A DNA stretch of 48,491 nt, taken from an uncultured candidate division WPS-2 bacterium. Its GTDB lineage: Bacteria; Vulcanimicrobiota; Vulcanimicrobiia; Vulcanimicrobiales; Vulcanimicrobiaceae. Made by a program: the position numbers and the translations under genes. Shown here piece after piece: positions 31,900 to 39,772 of the stretch. The DNA is taken from positions 1 through 48,491 of the forward strand of contig CALEYW010000079.1 in the NCBI GenBank assembly GCA_937927945.1, given 5' to 3'. The notes under the pieces are model-generated. The model was not told where the DNA came from, did no database searches, and worked only from the letters and a program-made list of their open reading frames with translations. Each line of letters begins with the position of its first letter. Positions within the stretch are counted from its first letter, which is position 1.

Positions 31900-32653
31900 A
31901 TGAGCACCATCACATCCACCTCCGGTCAGCACGCGTCCGCCGGAACTGCCCGCGTCGGCGTCGTCGGCGTCGGGCGAATGGGCGCCAACATCGCGCGCCG
32001 GCTGCGGCGATTCGCTGCTGCGCGGCGCGCGCGGCACGACGTTCGTCAACTGCGCGACGATCACGCCGAACGTGCACGTCGAGGTGGACGGCCTCGTACG
32101 GGCGGCCGGAGGGCGGGCGATCGAGGCATGCATGGCGAGCTCGATCCCGCAAGCGCGCGAAGGGACGCTCTACCTCATCTGCGCCGGTGACGAGGACGCC
32201 TTCGGGCAGGTGAAGCCGATGCTCGGCGCAATGAGCACGTCGATGCGCTGGGTCGGTGGGCCGGGGCGCGCCGCACAGGTGAAAGCCTTGGTGAACATGC
32301 TCATGAACGTCAACACCGCCGCGCTCGCGGAAGCGCTGGGCCTCGGCGCCGCGCTCGGCATCGACCTCGCCGCGCTGCAGGACGTCTTCGCGCACACGGG
32401 CGCGAACTCACGCGTACTCGAGACCGACGGTGCCGACATGGTCGCGCGCGAGCACGACGTCTATTTCTCCGCCGCGCACGCGGCGAAGGACTCCGGGATC
32501 GCGCTGAACCTCGCGCGCGGAGCAGGCCTCGATCTCCCGATCGCCGCCGCGACGAAGGCGCAATACGACCGGCTGGTCGCGCTCGGTCACGGTGAGCTCG
32601 ACAAGTCCGCCGTCGCGGAACTCACGTTCCCAGGCCGCATGGTGCACGGGTGA
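31900..32653 (+). pseudogene. Decayed 3-hydroxyisobutyrate dehydrogenase/GarR-type oxidoreductase
   Basis: The ATG at 31900 opens a frame with the Rossmann start ARVGVVGVGRMGANIARRL. It then loses sense near 32000. In another frame the text resumes as GTTFVNCATITPNVHVEVDG, the segment just before the active site. It continues intact through SSIPQAREGTLYLICAG, VKALVNMLMNVNTAALAEAL and AAHAAKDSGIALNLARGAG (catalytic Lys) to the stop at 32653. About 60-70 residues of the NAD(P) domain are missing, together with a frame change. The remainder from 32072 is open and could in principle be translated as a lone C-domain. The downstream hydrolase gene overlaps the stop as GTGA. Confidence 0.75.
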
Positions 32654-33432
32654 TCCGCATGGCGACGGAGACGCGGCGCGTCGCGCTCGAGACGGGCGCG
32701 ACGACGATGGTCGAATGCTGGGGCGACGCCGGACCGGCGATTCTGTGCGTACACGGCATCGGATCGTCGCGGCGCGACTTCGCACGACTCGGCGAAGCGC
32801 TCGCCGACACGCACCGCGTCTTCGCGTACGATCAACGCGGGCACGGCGAGAGTGCGGCCGCCGAAGTCTCGCTCGCGCTCGATGCGCTCGCCGCCGATCT
32901 GCGGGCGGTGGCCGACAGTATCGGCACCGTCGCCGTAGTCGTCGGACACTCGTGGGGCGGCGCCGTGGCGCTGGTCGGCGGCCCGAAGGTCGCCCGCGCG
33001 CTGGTCCTGATCGATCCGATGATCCGCGTCGCGCCCGGCACGTTCGATCGCGACTACGTCGACGATTTCGGCGAGCTGCTCGCGGCCGAAGGGTCCGAGC
33101 GCGACGAGGCCGTGCGCGCCGCCTTCGCGTCGGCCGACCCGCTCGACCGTGAGGGAAAGGTGCACGCGATGCACGGCTTGCGGCTGGAGACGATCCGCCG
33201 GCTCGGCCGCGACAATCGCGCCGACGAAGGCGGCTGGGATTTGCGCGACCGGCTCGCGCGCCTCAAGATCCCCACCACCATCCTGCTGGCCGGCGAAGAA
33301 TCGGTCGTCGCGCCGGACGATCTCCTCGAAGCCGCCGCGACGGTGCACGTGCAGACCGTTGCGAACCACGGTCACACGCTACACCGCACGGCGTTCGACC
33401 AATTCGTCGAGGCGGTACGCGCCGCCGCGTAA
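32650..33432 (+). CDS. Alpha/beta-hydrolase-fold enzyme
   Basis: 260 residues from a GTG at 32650 (ATG at 32659 possible). The oxyanion region is CVHGIGSSRRDF, DQRGHGES follows, and the nucleophile elbow is VVGHSWGGAVAL (Ser near residue 100). The acid is probably in LLAGEESVVAP and the His in NHGHTLHRTAF near residue 242. No signal peptide. The family acts on esters, lactones or C-C bonds; the substrate is unknown. It was apparently co-translated with the dehydrogenase that has now decayed, so its original pathway may also be compromised. Confidence 0.85.
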   Translation: MIRMATETRRVALETGATTMVECWGDAGPAILCVHGIGSSRRDFARLGEALADTHRVFAYDQRGHGESAAAEVSLALDALAADLRAVADSIGTVAVVVGHSWGGAVALVGGPKVARALVLIDPMIRVAPGTFDRDYVDDFGELLAAEGSERDEAVRAAFASADPLDREGKVHAMHGLRLETIRRLGRDNRADEGGWDLRDRLARLKIPTTILLAGEESVVAPDDLLEAAATVHVQTVANHGHTLHRTAFDQFVEAVRAAA

Positions 33433-33455
33433 CCGCCCCGCCACTGCGCTAAGCT

Positions 33456-33947
33456 TTAGCCGTGGTCTCGATTGCGGCCGTTGGCGTTGTCGTTCCCGTC
33501 CTGGCCGTGGTTGTACTGAGCGTTGTTGTACCGGCCGTTGTTGGCGTACTGTCCGTTGACCGGCTTGTTGTCGCCGCCGTTGTTATAGCCGCCGTTGTTA
33601 TAGCCGCCGTTGTTGTAGCCGCCGTTGGGATACGCGTTGCCGTTGTAGTAGCCGCCGTTGGTGTTCGCGTATTGACCGTTGCTGTTCGGGTAATACGTCT
33701 GCCCGTTCGGCATGACGACGCGGCCGTCGCCGTAGACCGTTCCGCCGTTCTGCGTGTAGCCCGTGACCTGGTTGGCTTGTGCCTGCTTATGCTGGTTCTC
33801 GAGGAGGATGACGGCACCGATTGCCGCGGCGGCGGTGAGCAGCGTTGATGTGGTATCCGCCGAAGCGGGTCGCGGGAAGAGTGCGCCGGTTGCGATGGTG
33901 GCCGCTGCGCCTGCAGCGATCGCAAGTTTCCGGAGATGAGCGAGCAT
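33456..33947 (-). CDS. Secreted Asn/Gly/Tyr-rich repeat protein
   Basis: 163 residues from the ATG at 33947, preceded by GAGGT nine bases upstream. A signal peptide (~1-32, ending ASA) and a short hydrophobic segment (~35-50, TLLTAAAAIGAVILL) precede a low-complexity region. This contains GRVVMPNGQTYYPNSNGQ and then tandem NNGGY units, and the protein ends in Asn/Asp/His-rich sequence. Such composition suggests a disordered or amyloid-like surface protein, or a metal-binding periplasmic tail. No catalytic domain is visible. Its codon use is unusually rich in AAC/GGC repeats because of the tandem units. Confidence 0.72.
   Translation of the reverse strand: MLAHLRKLAIAAGAAATIATGALFPRPASADTTSTLLTAAAAIGAVILLENQHKQAQANQVTGYTQNGGTVYGDGRVVMPNGQTYYPNSNGQYANTNGGYYNGNAYPNGGYNNGGYNNGGYNNGGDNKPVNGQYANNGRYNNAQYNHGQDGNDNANGRNRDHG
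33573..33632 (-). repeat. 15-bp tandem repeat (about 4 units) encoding NNGGY
   Basis: Units at 33573-33587, 33588-33602, 33603-33617 and a diverging fourth at 33618-33632. The plus-strand unit is GCCGCCGTTGTTATA with single-base variation. The length is a multiple of three, so unit gain or loss keeps the frame of the surrounding secreted protein. Confidence 0.85.
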
Positions 33948-34102
33948 GTCGTGATTACCTCGTATTGTCCGGTCGGGATAAGCCTCGCCGGAACATGTAC
34001 CAAGCCTATGGCCCAAAGTTGGGAGAAGGCTGGAGCCTCCGCAGCAAACCGGACATTCTCATCACGCTGCAACCGAGGGCGCGCGCCGGCGAACGAACGA
34101 GG

Positions 34103-34711
34103 TCAGCGTTCGGCAGCCAACCGAGCGGCTGCACCGATCATCACGGCGCCGGTGACGCGCGAGGTAATCCGAGCGGCGCGCGCGCTGCGCAGCAGCGTGC
34201 GCGCGCGATGCGCGAGCGCACCGTACGCGGCAAACACCAGCGCATCGCTCAGGACGAACGTCGCGCCGAGCAGCACGAACTGCGGCAGCGCCGGACGCGA
34301 GGGGTCGACGAATTGCGGCAGCAGCGCACCGAAGAACAAGATCACCTTCGGGTTGGCCAGCTGCGTCGTGAGGCCGAGCCGGAACGCACGCCGTTCGCGC
34401 CCCGGCGCGTCGAACGCATACCCCCTGCCGCGATCGAGCAGCGCGCGCACGCCCAGATACGCCAGATACGCGACGCCGAGCCACTTCACGGCGACGAACA
34501 GCGGGTGCGACGCGACCAGCAGTGCGCCCAACCCGGCGGCCGCTGCGGCGACGAACGCGGCGTCGCCGACGAGCACGCCGGCGTTGGCGGCGAGCGAGCT
34601 GCGAAAGCCGCCGCGCAATGCGCTCGAAACGACCGCGATCACCGCCGGCCCGGGGACCAGCGAGACACAGACCGCCACCACGGCGAAGGTCAGCCACGTA
34701 TGCGCCGTCAT
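34103..34711 (-). CDS. LysE/RhtB-family amino-acid exporter
   Basis: 202 residues from the ATG at 34711, overlapping the MFS stop as ATGA. The family signature is CVSLVPGPAVIAVVSSALRG in helix 1, GDAAFVAAAAAGLGALL in helix 2, VKWLGVAYLAYLGVRAL in helix 3 and LANPKVILFFGALLPQFVDP before helix 4; six helices in all. LysE/RhtB proteins export basic amino acids, homoserine or threonine. The precise substrate is not readable. The 155 bases between 33948 and 34102 hold only the upstream region of the repeat-protein gene. Confidence 0.92.
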   Translation of the reverse strand: MTAHTWLTFAVVAVCVSLVPGPAVIAVVSSALRGGFRSSLAANAGVLVGDAAFVAAAAAGLGALLVASHPLFVAVKWLGVAYLAYLGVRALLDRGRGYAFDAPGRERRAFRLGLTTQLANPKVILFFGALLPQFVDPSRPALPQFVLLGATFVLSDALVFAAYGALAHRARTLLRSARAARITSRVTGAVMIGAAARLAAER

Positions 34712-35910
34712 GAAACCGAGACCGCTTCGGGCAGCTGCGCGGTTTCGCGCGGAACGGCGGCCGCCACGAGCAGGCCCAGGGTCATCAGCAATCCGCCGAC
34801 CCACGTCAGCGCCGCGTAGAGGCCGGCGCGCGCGGTCAGCGCGCCGACACCGAGGATCGGGAGACCGATGCAGATGTAGGTGATCGCATAAAAGGCCGCC
34901 GAGAGCCGCGCCCGCGCGGCCGGCGCGGCGATGTGATTGATCGTGCTCTGCGCGCCGAGAAACCCCAGGCCTTGCGCCGCGCCCGCGACGACACTGCCGA
35001 AGCCGAAGAGCGCCAACGAATGAGCCGGCACCGCGGCAAGCAGCGTGGCGAACGCTGCGGCGGCAAGGAGCAGCCCGGACCGCATCGCGACGCGATCGGG
35101 CAGGCGCCGTCCCAGCGTTTGGGCGACCGGCGAGACGACGAACACGACGAGTGCCAGCGCTCCTTGCAGCGCGGGGCTGCGTACGCCGAGCAGCGTTCCG
35201 ACGTACGCCGGTACGACCGAGACGAACAGGGATGCGAGCCACCACACGACGCCGCTCGCGAGCGAAGCGGTCACGAACGCACGGCGTCCCACAGCGTCGA
35301 GCCGCGGCATCACCACGTGCGGACCGCCGCCCGACGGCTTCGTTTCGGGGACCAGGACCAGCGCGACGAGCACGACCGCGCACAGTACGACGTGCGCGAC
35401 GAACGCAACCACCAGCGGAGCGTCCGTGACGACCGCGAGCACGCCGCTGGCGAACGGCGCGAGGCCGCAGGCGAACGACAACGCGAACGTCGCGACGAGC
35501 GCCGCACGCCGCCGGTCGCCGGTGGGATCGAGCTCGACCAGGGCCGGCGGGCCGGCAGCGCCCACCGCGCCGATCGCGATCGCCGCGCACACGCGTCCGG
35601 CGAACAATGCGGCGACCCCGTTCGCCGTCGCGAAGAAGATCGATCCGGCAGCCGCGGCGATGAGGCCGATCGCCAGAACCGGACGCCGCCCCAGCCGGTC
35701 CGGCAGCCCGGCGAACAGCGCGAGCATCACCGCGAGCGCGAGCGGATACGCCGCAAACACGGCCGTCATCACGAAGGTGGTCGTGCCGAAACGCACGCGG
35801 TACATCTCGTAGAGCGGCGCCGGAACGTTGCTGCCGAGCATCGCGACGAGCAAGGCCGCGGCGACGATCACGACCTGGCGGTTCACCGGGCTACCGTACC
35901 ATGCGCGCAC
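34708..35910 (-). CDS. Major facilitator superfamily transporter
   Basis: About 400 residues, 12 hydrophobic helices. The loop 2-3 signature is GLPDRLGRRPVLAIG (the DRxGRR motif), and helix 1 has the motif SNVPAPLYEMYRVRFG. This start-region motif (PLYxxYxxxFG) is common in an uncharacterised drug/sugar-efflux branch. The GTG at 35886 is a likelier start than 35910, because the first eight residues carry no family resemblance. Substrate unknown. It is translationally coupled to the LysE-type exporter, so the two may form an efflux operon. Confidence 0.9.
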   Translation of the reverse strand: MRAWYGSPVNRQVVIVAAALLVAMLGSNVPAPLYEMYRVRFGTTTFVMTAVFAAYPLALAVMLALFAGLPDRLGRRPVLAIGLIAAAAGSIFFATANGVAALFAGRVCAAIAIGAVGAAGPPALVELDPTGDRRRAALVATFALSFACGLAPFASGVLAVVTDAPLVVAFVAHVVLCAVVLVALVLVPETKPSGGGPHVVMPRLDAVGRRAFVTASLASGVVWWLASLFVSVVPAYVGTLLGVRSPALQGALALVVFVVSPVAQTLGRRLPDRVAMRSGLLLAAAAFATLLAAVPAHSLALFGFGSVVAGAAQGLGFLGAQSTINHIAAPAARARLSAAFYAITYICIGLPILGVGALTARAGLYAALTWVGGLLMTLGLLVAAAVPRETAQLPEAVSVS

Positions 35911-35976
35911 TGCTGCACGATGCGCGAAAAGGCGGCGCTAGCGCGAGCGCGCGCCCCAGTTCGTCTCCTCGCCGAC

Positions 35977-36909
35977 CTACGAGAACGTCGCGACGAGTTT
36001 TCCGGTGACGCCGCGGCTCCACAGGCGTTCCGCCGCTTCGCCGATCTGCTCGATCGGCACGACGCCGTCGATGTGCACTGCAAGCTTGCCGGCGTCGAGC
36101 AGCGCGGCGAGCCGCGCGAGGCCGCCGCCGGCCGGCTCGCGTTCAAGCTCGTGGAAGATGATGAACCCGTAGATCGCGAGACCCCCCAGGCCATAGAACG
36201 ATGCGACGTCGATCGTGCTCGTCCGCTCGGCCGACGTCCCGAACGTCACCAGCAGCCCGTCGTCGGCGAGTTCGCGCAGGGCGCTCGCAAACATGTCGCC
36301 GCCGACCGACTCGAGGATCAGGTCGAACGGTCCGGTTTCGTGCGCGACGCCGGCCGCGTCGCCGACCACGACCACGTCGGCGTTCGCGGCGACCGCGGCG
36401 CGCTTCTCGGGCCGGTGCACGAGTGCCGTGACGTGCGCTCCGGCGAGCCGCGCTAGCTGCGTCGCGAACATCCCGACGCCGCCCGACGCGCCGGTGATCA
36501 GGACGCGCCGGCCCAGCAGCGAGCCGCGTTTACCGAGCGCGTACAGCGCGGTCAATCCTGCGATGGGAAGCGTCGCCGCGCGTTCGAAATCGACCGCGGC
36601 CGGGACGATCGCGAGGCTCTTCGTCGGCGCCGCCACACGCTCGGCCCACGCGCCCTCGCCGAGCATGCCGACGACGCGCGCGCCCGCGTGCGGCCCCGAC
36701 CCGTCGGCCGCGGCGCGTTCGACGGTGCCGGCGAAGTCCCAACCGGCCCGCCAGCCGTCGGCGAGGTTCTTCGCGCGCCGGATCTCCCCTAAGTTCAGGC
36801 TGACCGCGGCGACCCGCACCAGCGCCTCCGACGGGAGCGGCACGGGTTCCGCCACGTTTGCGAGGGCGAGCCCGCCGGGAGCGGAGCGATCGACGACGAC
36901 AGCCTGCAT
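35977..36909 (-). CDS. Zinc-independent quinone oxidoreductase-type MDR dehydrogenase
   Basis: 310 residues from the ATG at 36909. A GroES-like N-domain (EALVRVAAVSLNLGEIRRAK, GWDFAGTVERAA) and a nucleotide-binding domain (VLITGASGGVGMFATQLARL, Rossmann GxxGGVG) are visible. The structural-zinc Cys cluster and catalytic Cys/His of alcohol dehydrogenases are absent, which fits the NADPH:quinone reductase branch. It reduces quinones or enones with NADPH, but the true substrate is unknown. It lies 66 bases upstream of the MFS gene on the same strand and 50 bases after rsmE. Confidence 0.9.
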   Translation of the reverse strand: MQAVVVDRSAPGGLALANVAEPVPLPSEALVRVAAVSLNLGEIRRAKNLADGWRAGWDFAGTVERAAADGSGPHAGARVVGMLGEGAWAERVAAPTKSLAIVPAAVDFERAATLPIAGLTALYALGKRGSLLGRRVLITGASGGVGMFATQLARLAGAHVTALVHRPEKRAAVAANADVVVVGDAAGVAHETGPFDLILESVGGDMFASALRELADDGLLVTFGTSAERTSTIDVASFYGLGGLAIYGFIIFHELEREPAGGGLARLAALLDAGKLAVHIDGVVPIEQIGEAAERLWSRGVTGKLVATFS

Positions 36910-36959
36910 ATCGCCCAGAGACCGCCGTGGTGCGCGAAGGGATGCCGGCAGCACGCCGG

Positions 36960-37694
36960 CTAGAGTTCGTCCCGGGCGTAGAGGATCGCCGCGAGTACGA
37001 CGAGCGCCGCCGTTTCGGTCCGCAGGATGCGACGGCCCAGCGAGATCGGGGCGCCCCCGGCCGCACGGGCCCGCGCGACCTCGTCCGCGGCGAAGCCGCC
37101 CTCCGGGCCGATGACGACCAACACGCTGCACGCCGCCGGCACTTCGCGTTCGAAGACGGCGCGCAGCGGGGCGGGGTCGGCCAGCTCCCACGGCACGTAG
37201 ACCCGGTCGTAGCCGGCGAACGTCGCCAGCAGCGCGTCCCAGTCGACGACGTCCGCCACCGGTGGAACGCGCGTGCGCCCCGATTGCTGCGCGGCCGATT
37301 TCGCGATGCGGCGCCAGCGCTCGACCTTCGCCGGACTCGTGTCGTAGCCGATCACGCGCGCGCTGCGGACCGGTACGATCGCGTACGCGCCGAGCTCCGT
37401 CGCTTTCTCGACGACCAGATCCATCTTCTGGCCTTTCGGCACCGCTTGCGCGATGGTGACCTCGATCGTCGTCTCCACGGCGTCGCGGTCGAGCAGCGCG
37501 TCGAGCGTCGCGCGCACGCTGCGGCCGTCCACCTCGAGCGTCGCCGCGAACGCGACGCCGCCGGAGTCGACCACCTGCACGCGGTCGCCCGTTCGCTTGC
37601 GCAGCACCGTCGCGACCTTGCGGGCATCATCAGGCGCCAGCGCGACGTGCTCGCCGGCTGCATGAACGCCCTCGACGAAAAAACGGTCGCGCAT
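36960..37694 (-). CDS. rsmE: 16S rRNA (uracil-1498-N3)-methyltransferase
   Basis: 244 residues from the ATG at 37694, giving the family N-terminus RDRFFVEG. The SPOUT-fold signature is complete: QAVPKGQKMDLVVEKATELG, SAAQQSGRTRVP, VVIGPEGGFAADEV and the knot segment SLGRRILRTETAALVVLAAI. RsmE methylates U1498 in the decoding-region helix 44 of 16S rRNA. The open frame extends far upstream, but that part is antisense to the DUF962 gene. Confidence 0.95.
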   Translation of the reverse strand: MRDRFFVEGVHAAGEHVALAPDDARKVATVLRKRTGDRVQVVDSGGVAFAATLEVDGRSVRATLDALLDRDAVETTIEVTIAQAVPKGQKMDLVVEKATELGAYAIVPVRSARVIGYDTSPAKVERWRRIAKSAAQQSGRTRVPPVADVVDWDALLATFAGYDRVYVPWELADPAPLRAVFEREVPAACSVLVVIGPEGGFAADEVARARAAGGAPISLGRRILRTETAALVVLAAILYARDEL

Positions 37695-37736
37695 CAGAGC
37701 AGGCGGTTCGGCACCGGCGCGCGGAAGGCCCCGGCG

Positions 37737-38063
37737 ATGGACGACGCCTTCTGGCTGCGCTACCTGCGCGCCCACGCCGATCCGCGGACGCGCGCGCTGC
37801 ACGCGGCCGGAACGCTCGGTGCGACGGCTTTTCTGGCAGCCGCGGTCGCCCGGCGCGATCTGCGCCTGTTCGGCGCCGCACTGGTCTGCGGCTACGCTCC
37901 GGCCTGGTTCGCGCACGCGCGCATCGAGCGCAACCGGCCCGAGACGTTCAGCGCGCCGCTCCGCTCGCTGGCCGCGGACTACCGCATGTGTTGGGGAATG
38001 CTGACCGGCTCGCTCGACGCCGAGGTGGAGCGCGCCGCGATATCCAGCTCGTCCGCGAGCTGA
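37737..38063 (+). CDS. DUF962/Mpo1-like small membrane protein
   Basis: 108 residues from the ATG at 37737, with GGAAGG upstream (37722-37727). The start FWLRYLRAHADPRTRALHAA carries the HxxPxxRxxH-like pattern of DUF962/Mpo1 proteins, here H-A-D-P-R-T-R-A-L-H. A hydrophobic pair of helices (~24-60) follows, then HARIERNRPETF. The yeast member Mpo1 is a dioxygenase in fatty-acid alpha-oxidation; the bacterial role is not established. Its 3' end overlaps the convergent isochorismatase-like gene by 85 bases, which is long for genuine convergent overlap, so the last ~25 residues deserve caution. Confidence 0.75.
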   Translation: MDDAFWLRYLRAHADPRTRALHAAGTLGATAFLAAAVARRDLRLFGAALVCGYAPAWFAHARIERNRPETFSAPLRSLAADYRMCWGMLTGSLDAEVERAAISSSSAS

Positions 38064-38641
38064 TCCCAACCCACGACCCGGCCCAACACGGTCTCGATCA
38101 GCGTGAGCGCCATGCGATGTGCTTCCTCGCCGTCCATCGTATCGACGCAGTCCTTCATCACGATCAGCTCGAAGTCGCGGTTGACCGTCTCGAACGACGT
38201 GCAGAGGATGCAGCTATTGGTGTTGACGCCCGCGAGCAGCACGGTGCGCGCACCGAGATCGCGCAGCACGAACTCGAGGTCCGTGTGGAGGTACGCACTG
38301 TAGCGCTTCTTCGTGTTCACCACGATGTCGGAGGGGGCGTAGAGCTCCGGGACGATCTGCGTTCCGGGCGAACCAGCGAGGTTGTGCTCGTGCGAGCGAG
38401 CGCGCGTCGCCGAGTGCTTCCCGCCCCAGAACGGGTTGGACTCCGATTCGCGCGGCGTGCGATAGATCGTCACGACCTGGACGATCGGCACGCCGGCCGC
38501 GCGCAGCGCGTCGAAGATCGGTGCGGTGCGCGCGATCAGCGCGCGGCTGCGCTCCGCCGCGAGCGGCAGCGTCGCCACGTCCGGATCGAGGTGGCCGCGA
38601 TGCATGTCGACCGAGACGACGACGGGATGTTCGAGTCGCAT
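37979..38641 (-). CDS. Isochorismatase-family cysteine hydrolase
   Basis: 220 residues from the ATG at 38641. The Asp-Lys-Cys triad is readable: Asp in VVSVDMHRGHL (~12), Lys in NTKKRYSAYLHTDLE (~115) and Cys in LLAGVNTNSCILCTSFE (~150). The family cleaves amides or ethers (nicotinamide, N-carbamoyl compounds, isochorismate). The active-site neighbourhood NTNSC is close to ureidoacrylate and N-carbamoylsarcosine amidohydrolase-like members, but this is a guess. It follows dnaJ by 11 bases on the same strand, and its C-terminus runs over the DUF962 gene. Confidence 0.9.
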   Translation of the reverse strand: MRLEHPVVVSVDMHRGHLDPDVATLPLAAERSRALIARTAPIFDALRAAGVPIVQVVTIYRTPRESESNPFWGGKHSATRARSHEHNLAGSPGTQIVPELYAPSDIVVNTKKRYSAYLHTDLEFVLRDLGARTVLLAGVNTNSCILCTSFETVNRDFELIVMKDCVDTMDGEEAHRMALTLIETVLGRVVGWDQLADELDIAARSTSASSEPVSIPQHMR

Positions 38642-38652
38642 CGGCCTCTCTT

Positions 38653-39768
38653 TTACTCCGCGCGGAACGCGTCCTTGACGCGGTCGAAGAACGACTTCTC
38701 CTCGATCTGATCGCCGCCGGCGCGCCCGTACTCTTCGAGCAGCTCGCGTTCGCGCTTCGACATCTTGGTCGGCACGACGACGTGCACGGTCACCAGTTGG
38801 TCGCCCTTCGCGCCGCCGCGAATGCTCGGCATGCCGCGACCGCGCAGCCGGTAGGTCGAACCGCTCTGCGTCCCCGCGTTGAGCTGGAGCGGCACCTCGC
38901 CGTCGAGCGAGGGAACGACGATCTCCGCGCCGAGCGCGGCTTGCGGAAAGGCGATCGGGACGTCGAGCAGCACGTCGAGGCCGTCGCGCTTGAAAAGATG
39001 GTGGCGCGCGATGCTCAGGTACACGTAGAGATCGCCGTCGGGTCCGCCCCGAATGCCGGCCTCGCCGCTGCCGGTGATGCGAATGCGCGAACCGTCGTCG
39101 ACGCCCGCCGGAATCTTGACCTGCAGGTTCTTCTCCTGCTCCACGCGGCCGCGTCCGCGGCAGGTCGTGCACGGGGTCTGCACGATTTGTCCGTCGCCGC
39201 TGCACTTCGTGCAGGTGGTCTGCGTGACGAATTGGCCGAGCGGGGTCTGGCGCACCTGACGCTGGATCCCGCTGCCGCTGCAGCGATCGCACGGCACGAT
39301 CAGCGTCCCCGGCTCCGCACCGCTCCCGCGGCACGTCGCGCAGGTCGCCAGGTGCCGAAACGTCACCTCGCGCGTCGTGCCCGCGTACGCTTCCTCGAGC
39401 GTGATCTCGACGTCGTACCGCAGGTCGCTGCCGCGCGAAGGCCCGTTGCGGCGCTGTTGCCCGCCGCCGCGCGCGGCGCCGAAGAACATGTCGAAGATGT
39501 CGCCGAAGCCCTCGGCGCCGAACCCGCCGAATCCCGCGTCACCGCCGCCTGCGCCGGCGTGGCCGTAGCGGTCGTAACTCGCGCGCTTCTGCGAGTCCGA
39601 GAGCACTTCGTAGGCTTCGTTGATCTCTTTGAAGTGCGTTTCCGCCGCGGCCTTGTCGTCCGCGACGTCGGGATGAAATTTTCGCGCGAGCTGACGGTAG
39701 GCACGTTTGATCGCGCTCTCGTCCGCGTCCCGCGCAACCCCGAGAACCTGGTAATAATCGACAGCCAC
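38653..39768 (-). CDS. dnaJ: Chaperone protein DnaJ
   Basis: 371 residues. J domain at 1-70 with the HPD motif (RKFHPDVADD), a Gly-rich linker (~75-110), and four CxxCxGxG zinc repeats (CATCRGSG, CDRCSGSG, CTKCSGDG, CTTCRGRG; ~140-205). Two substrate-binding barrels follow. DnaJ delivers unfolded clients to DnaK and stimulates its ATPase. It begins five bases after hrcA and should share the CIRCE-controlled promoter. Neither dnaK nor grpE is in the window, so in this genome the J protein travels with hrcA alone. Confidence 0.97.
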   Translation of the reverse strand: MAVDYYQVLGVARDADESAIKRAYRQLARKFHPDVADDKAAAETHFKEINEAYEVLSDSQKRASYDRYGHAGAGGGDAGFGGFGAEGFGDIFDMFFGAARGGGQQRRNGPSRGSDLRYDVEITLEEAYAGTTREVTFRHLATCATCRGSGAEPGTLIVPCDRCSGSGIQRQVRQTPLGQFVTQTTCTKCSGDGQIVQTPCTTCRGRGRVEQEKNLQVKIPAGVDDGSRIRITGSGEAGIRGGPDGDLYVYLSIARHHLFKRDGLDVLLDVPIAFPQAALGAEIVVPSLDGEVPLQLNAGTQSGSTYRLRGRGMPSIRGGAKGDQLVTVHVVVPTKMSKRERELLEEYGRAGGDQIEEKSFFDRVKDAFRAE

Positions 39769-39772
39769 TGAC

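Noticed and set aside
33450..33462. GCTAA-GCT-TTAGC inverted repeat as a terminator between the hydrolase and repeat-protein genes
   Set aside because: The stem is only five pairs with a three-base loop, there is no T tract, and it overlaps the stop codon of the minus-strand gene.
33573..33632. CRISPR array
   Set aside because: The repeat is 15 bp without spacers and lies in frame inside a coding region. It encodes NNGGY units.
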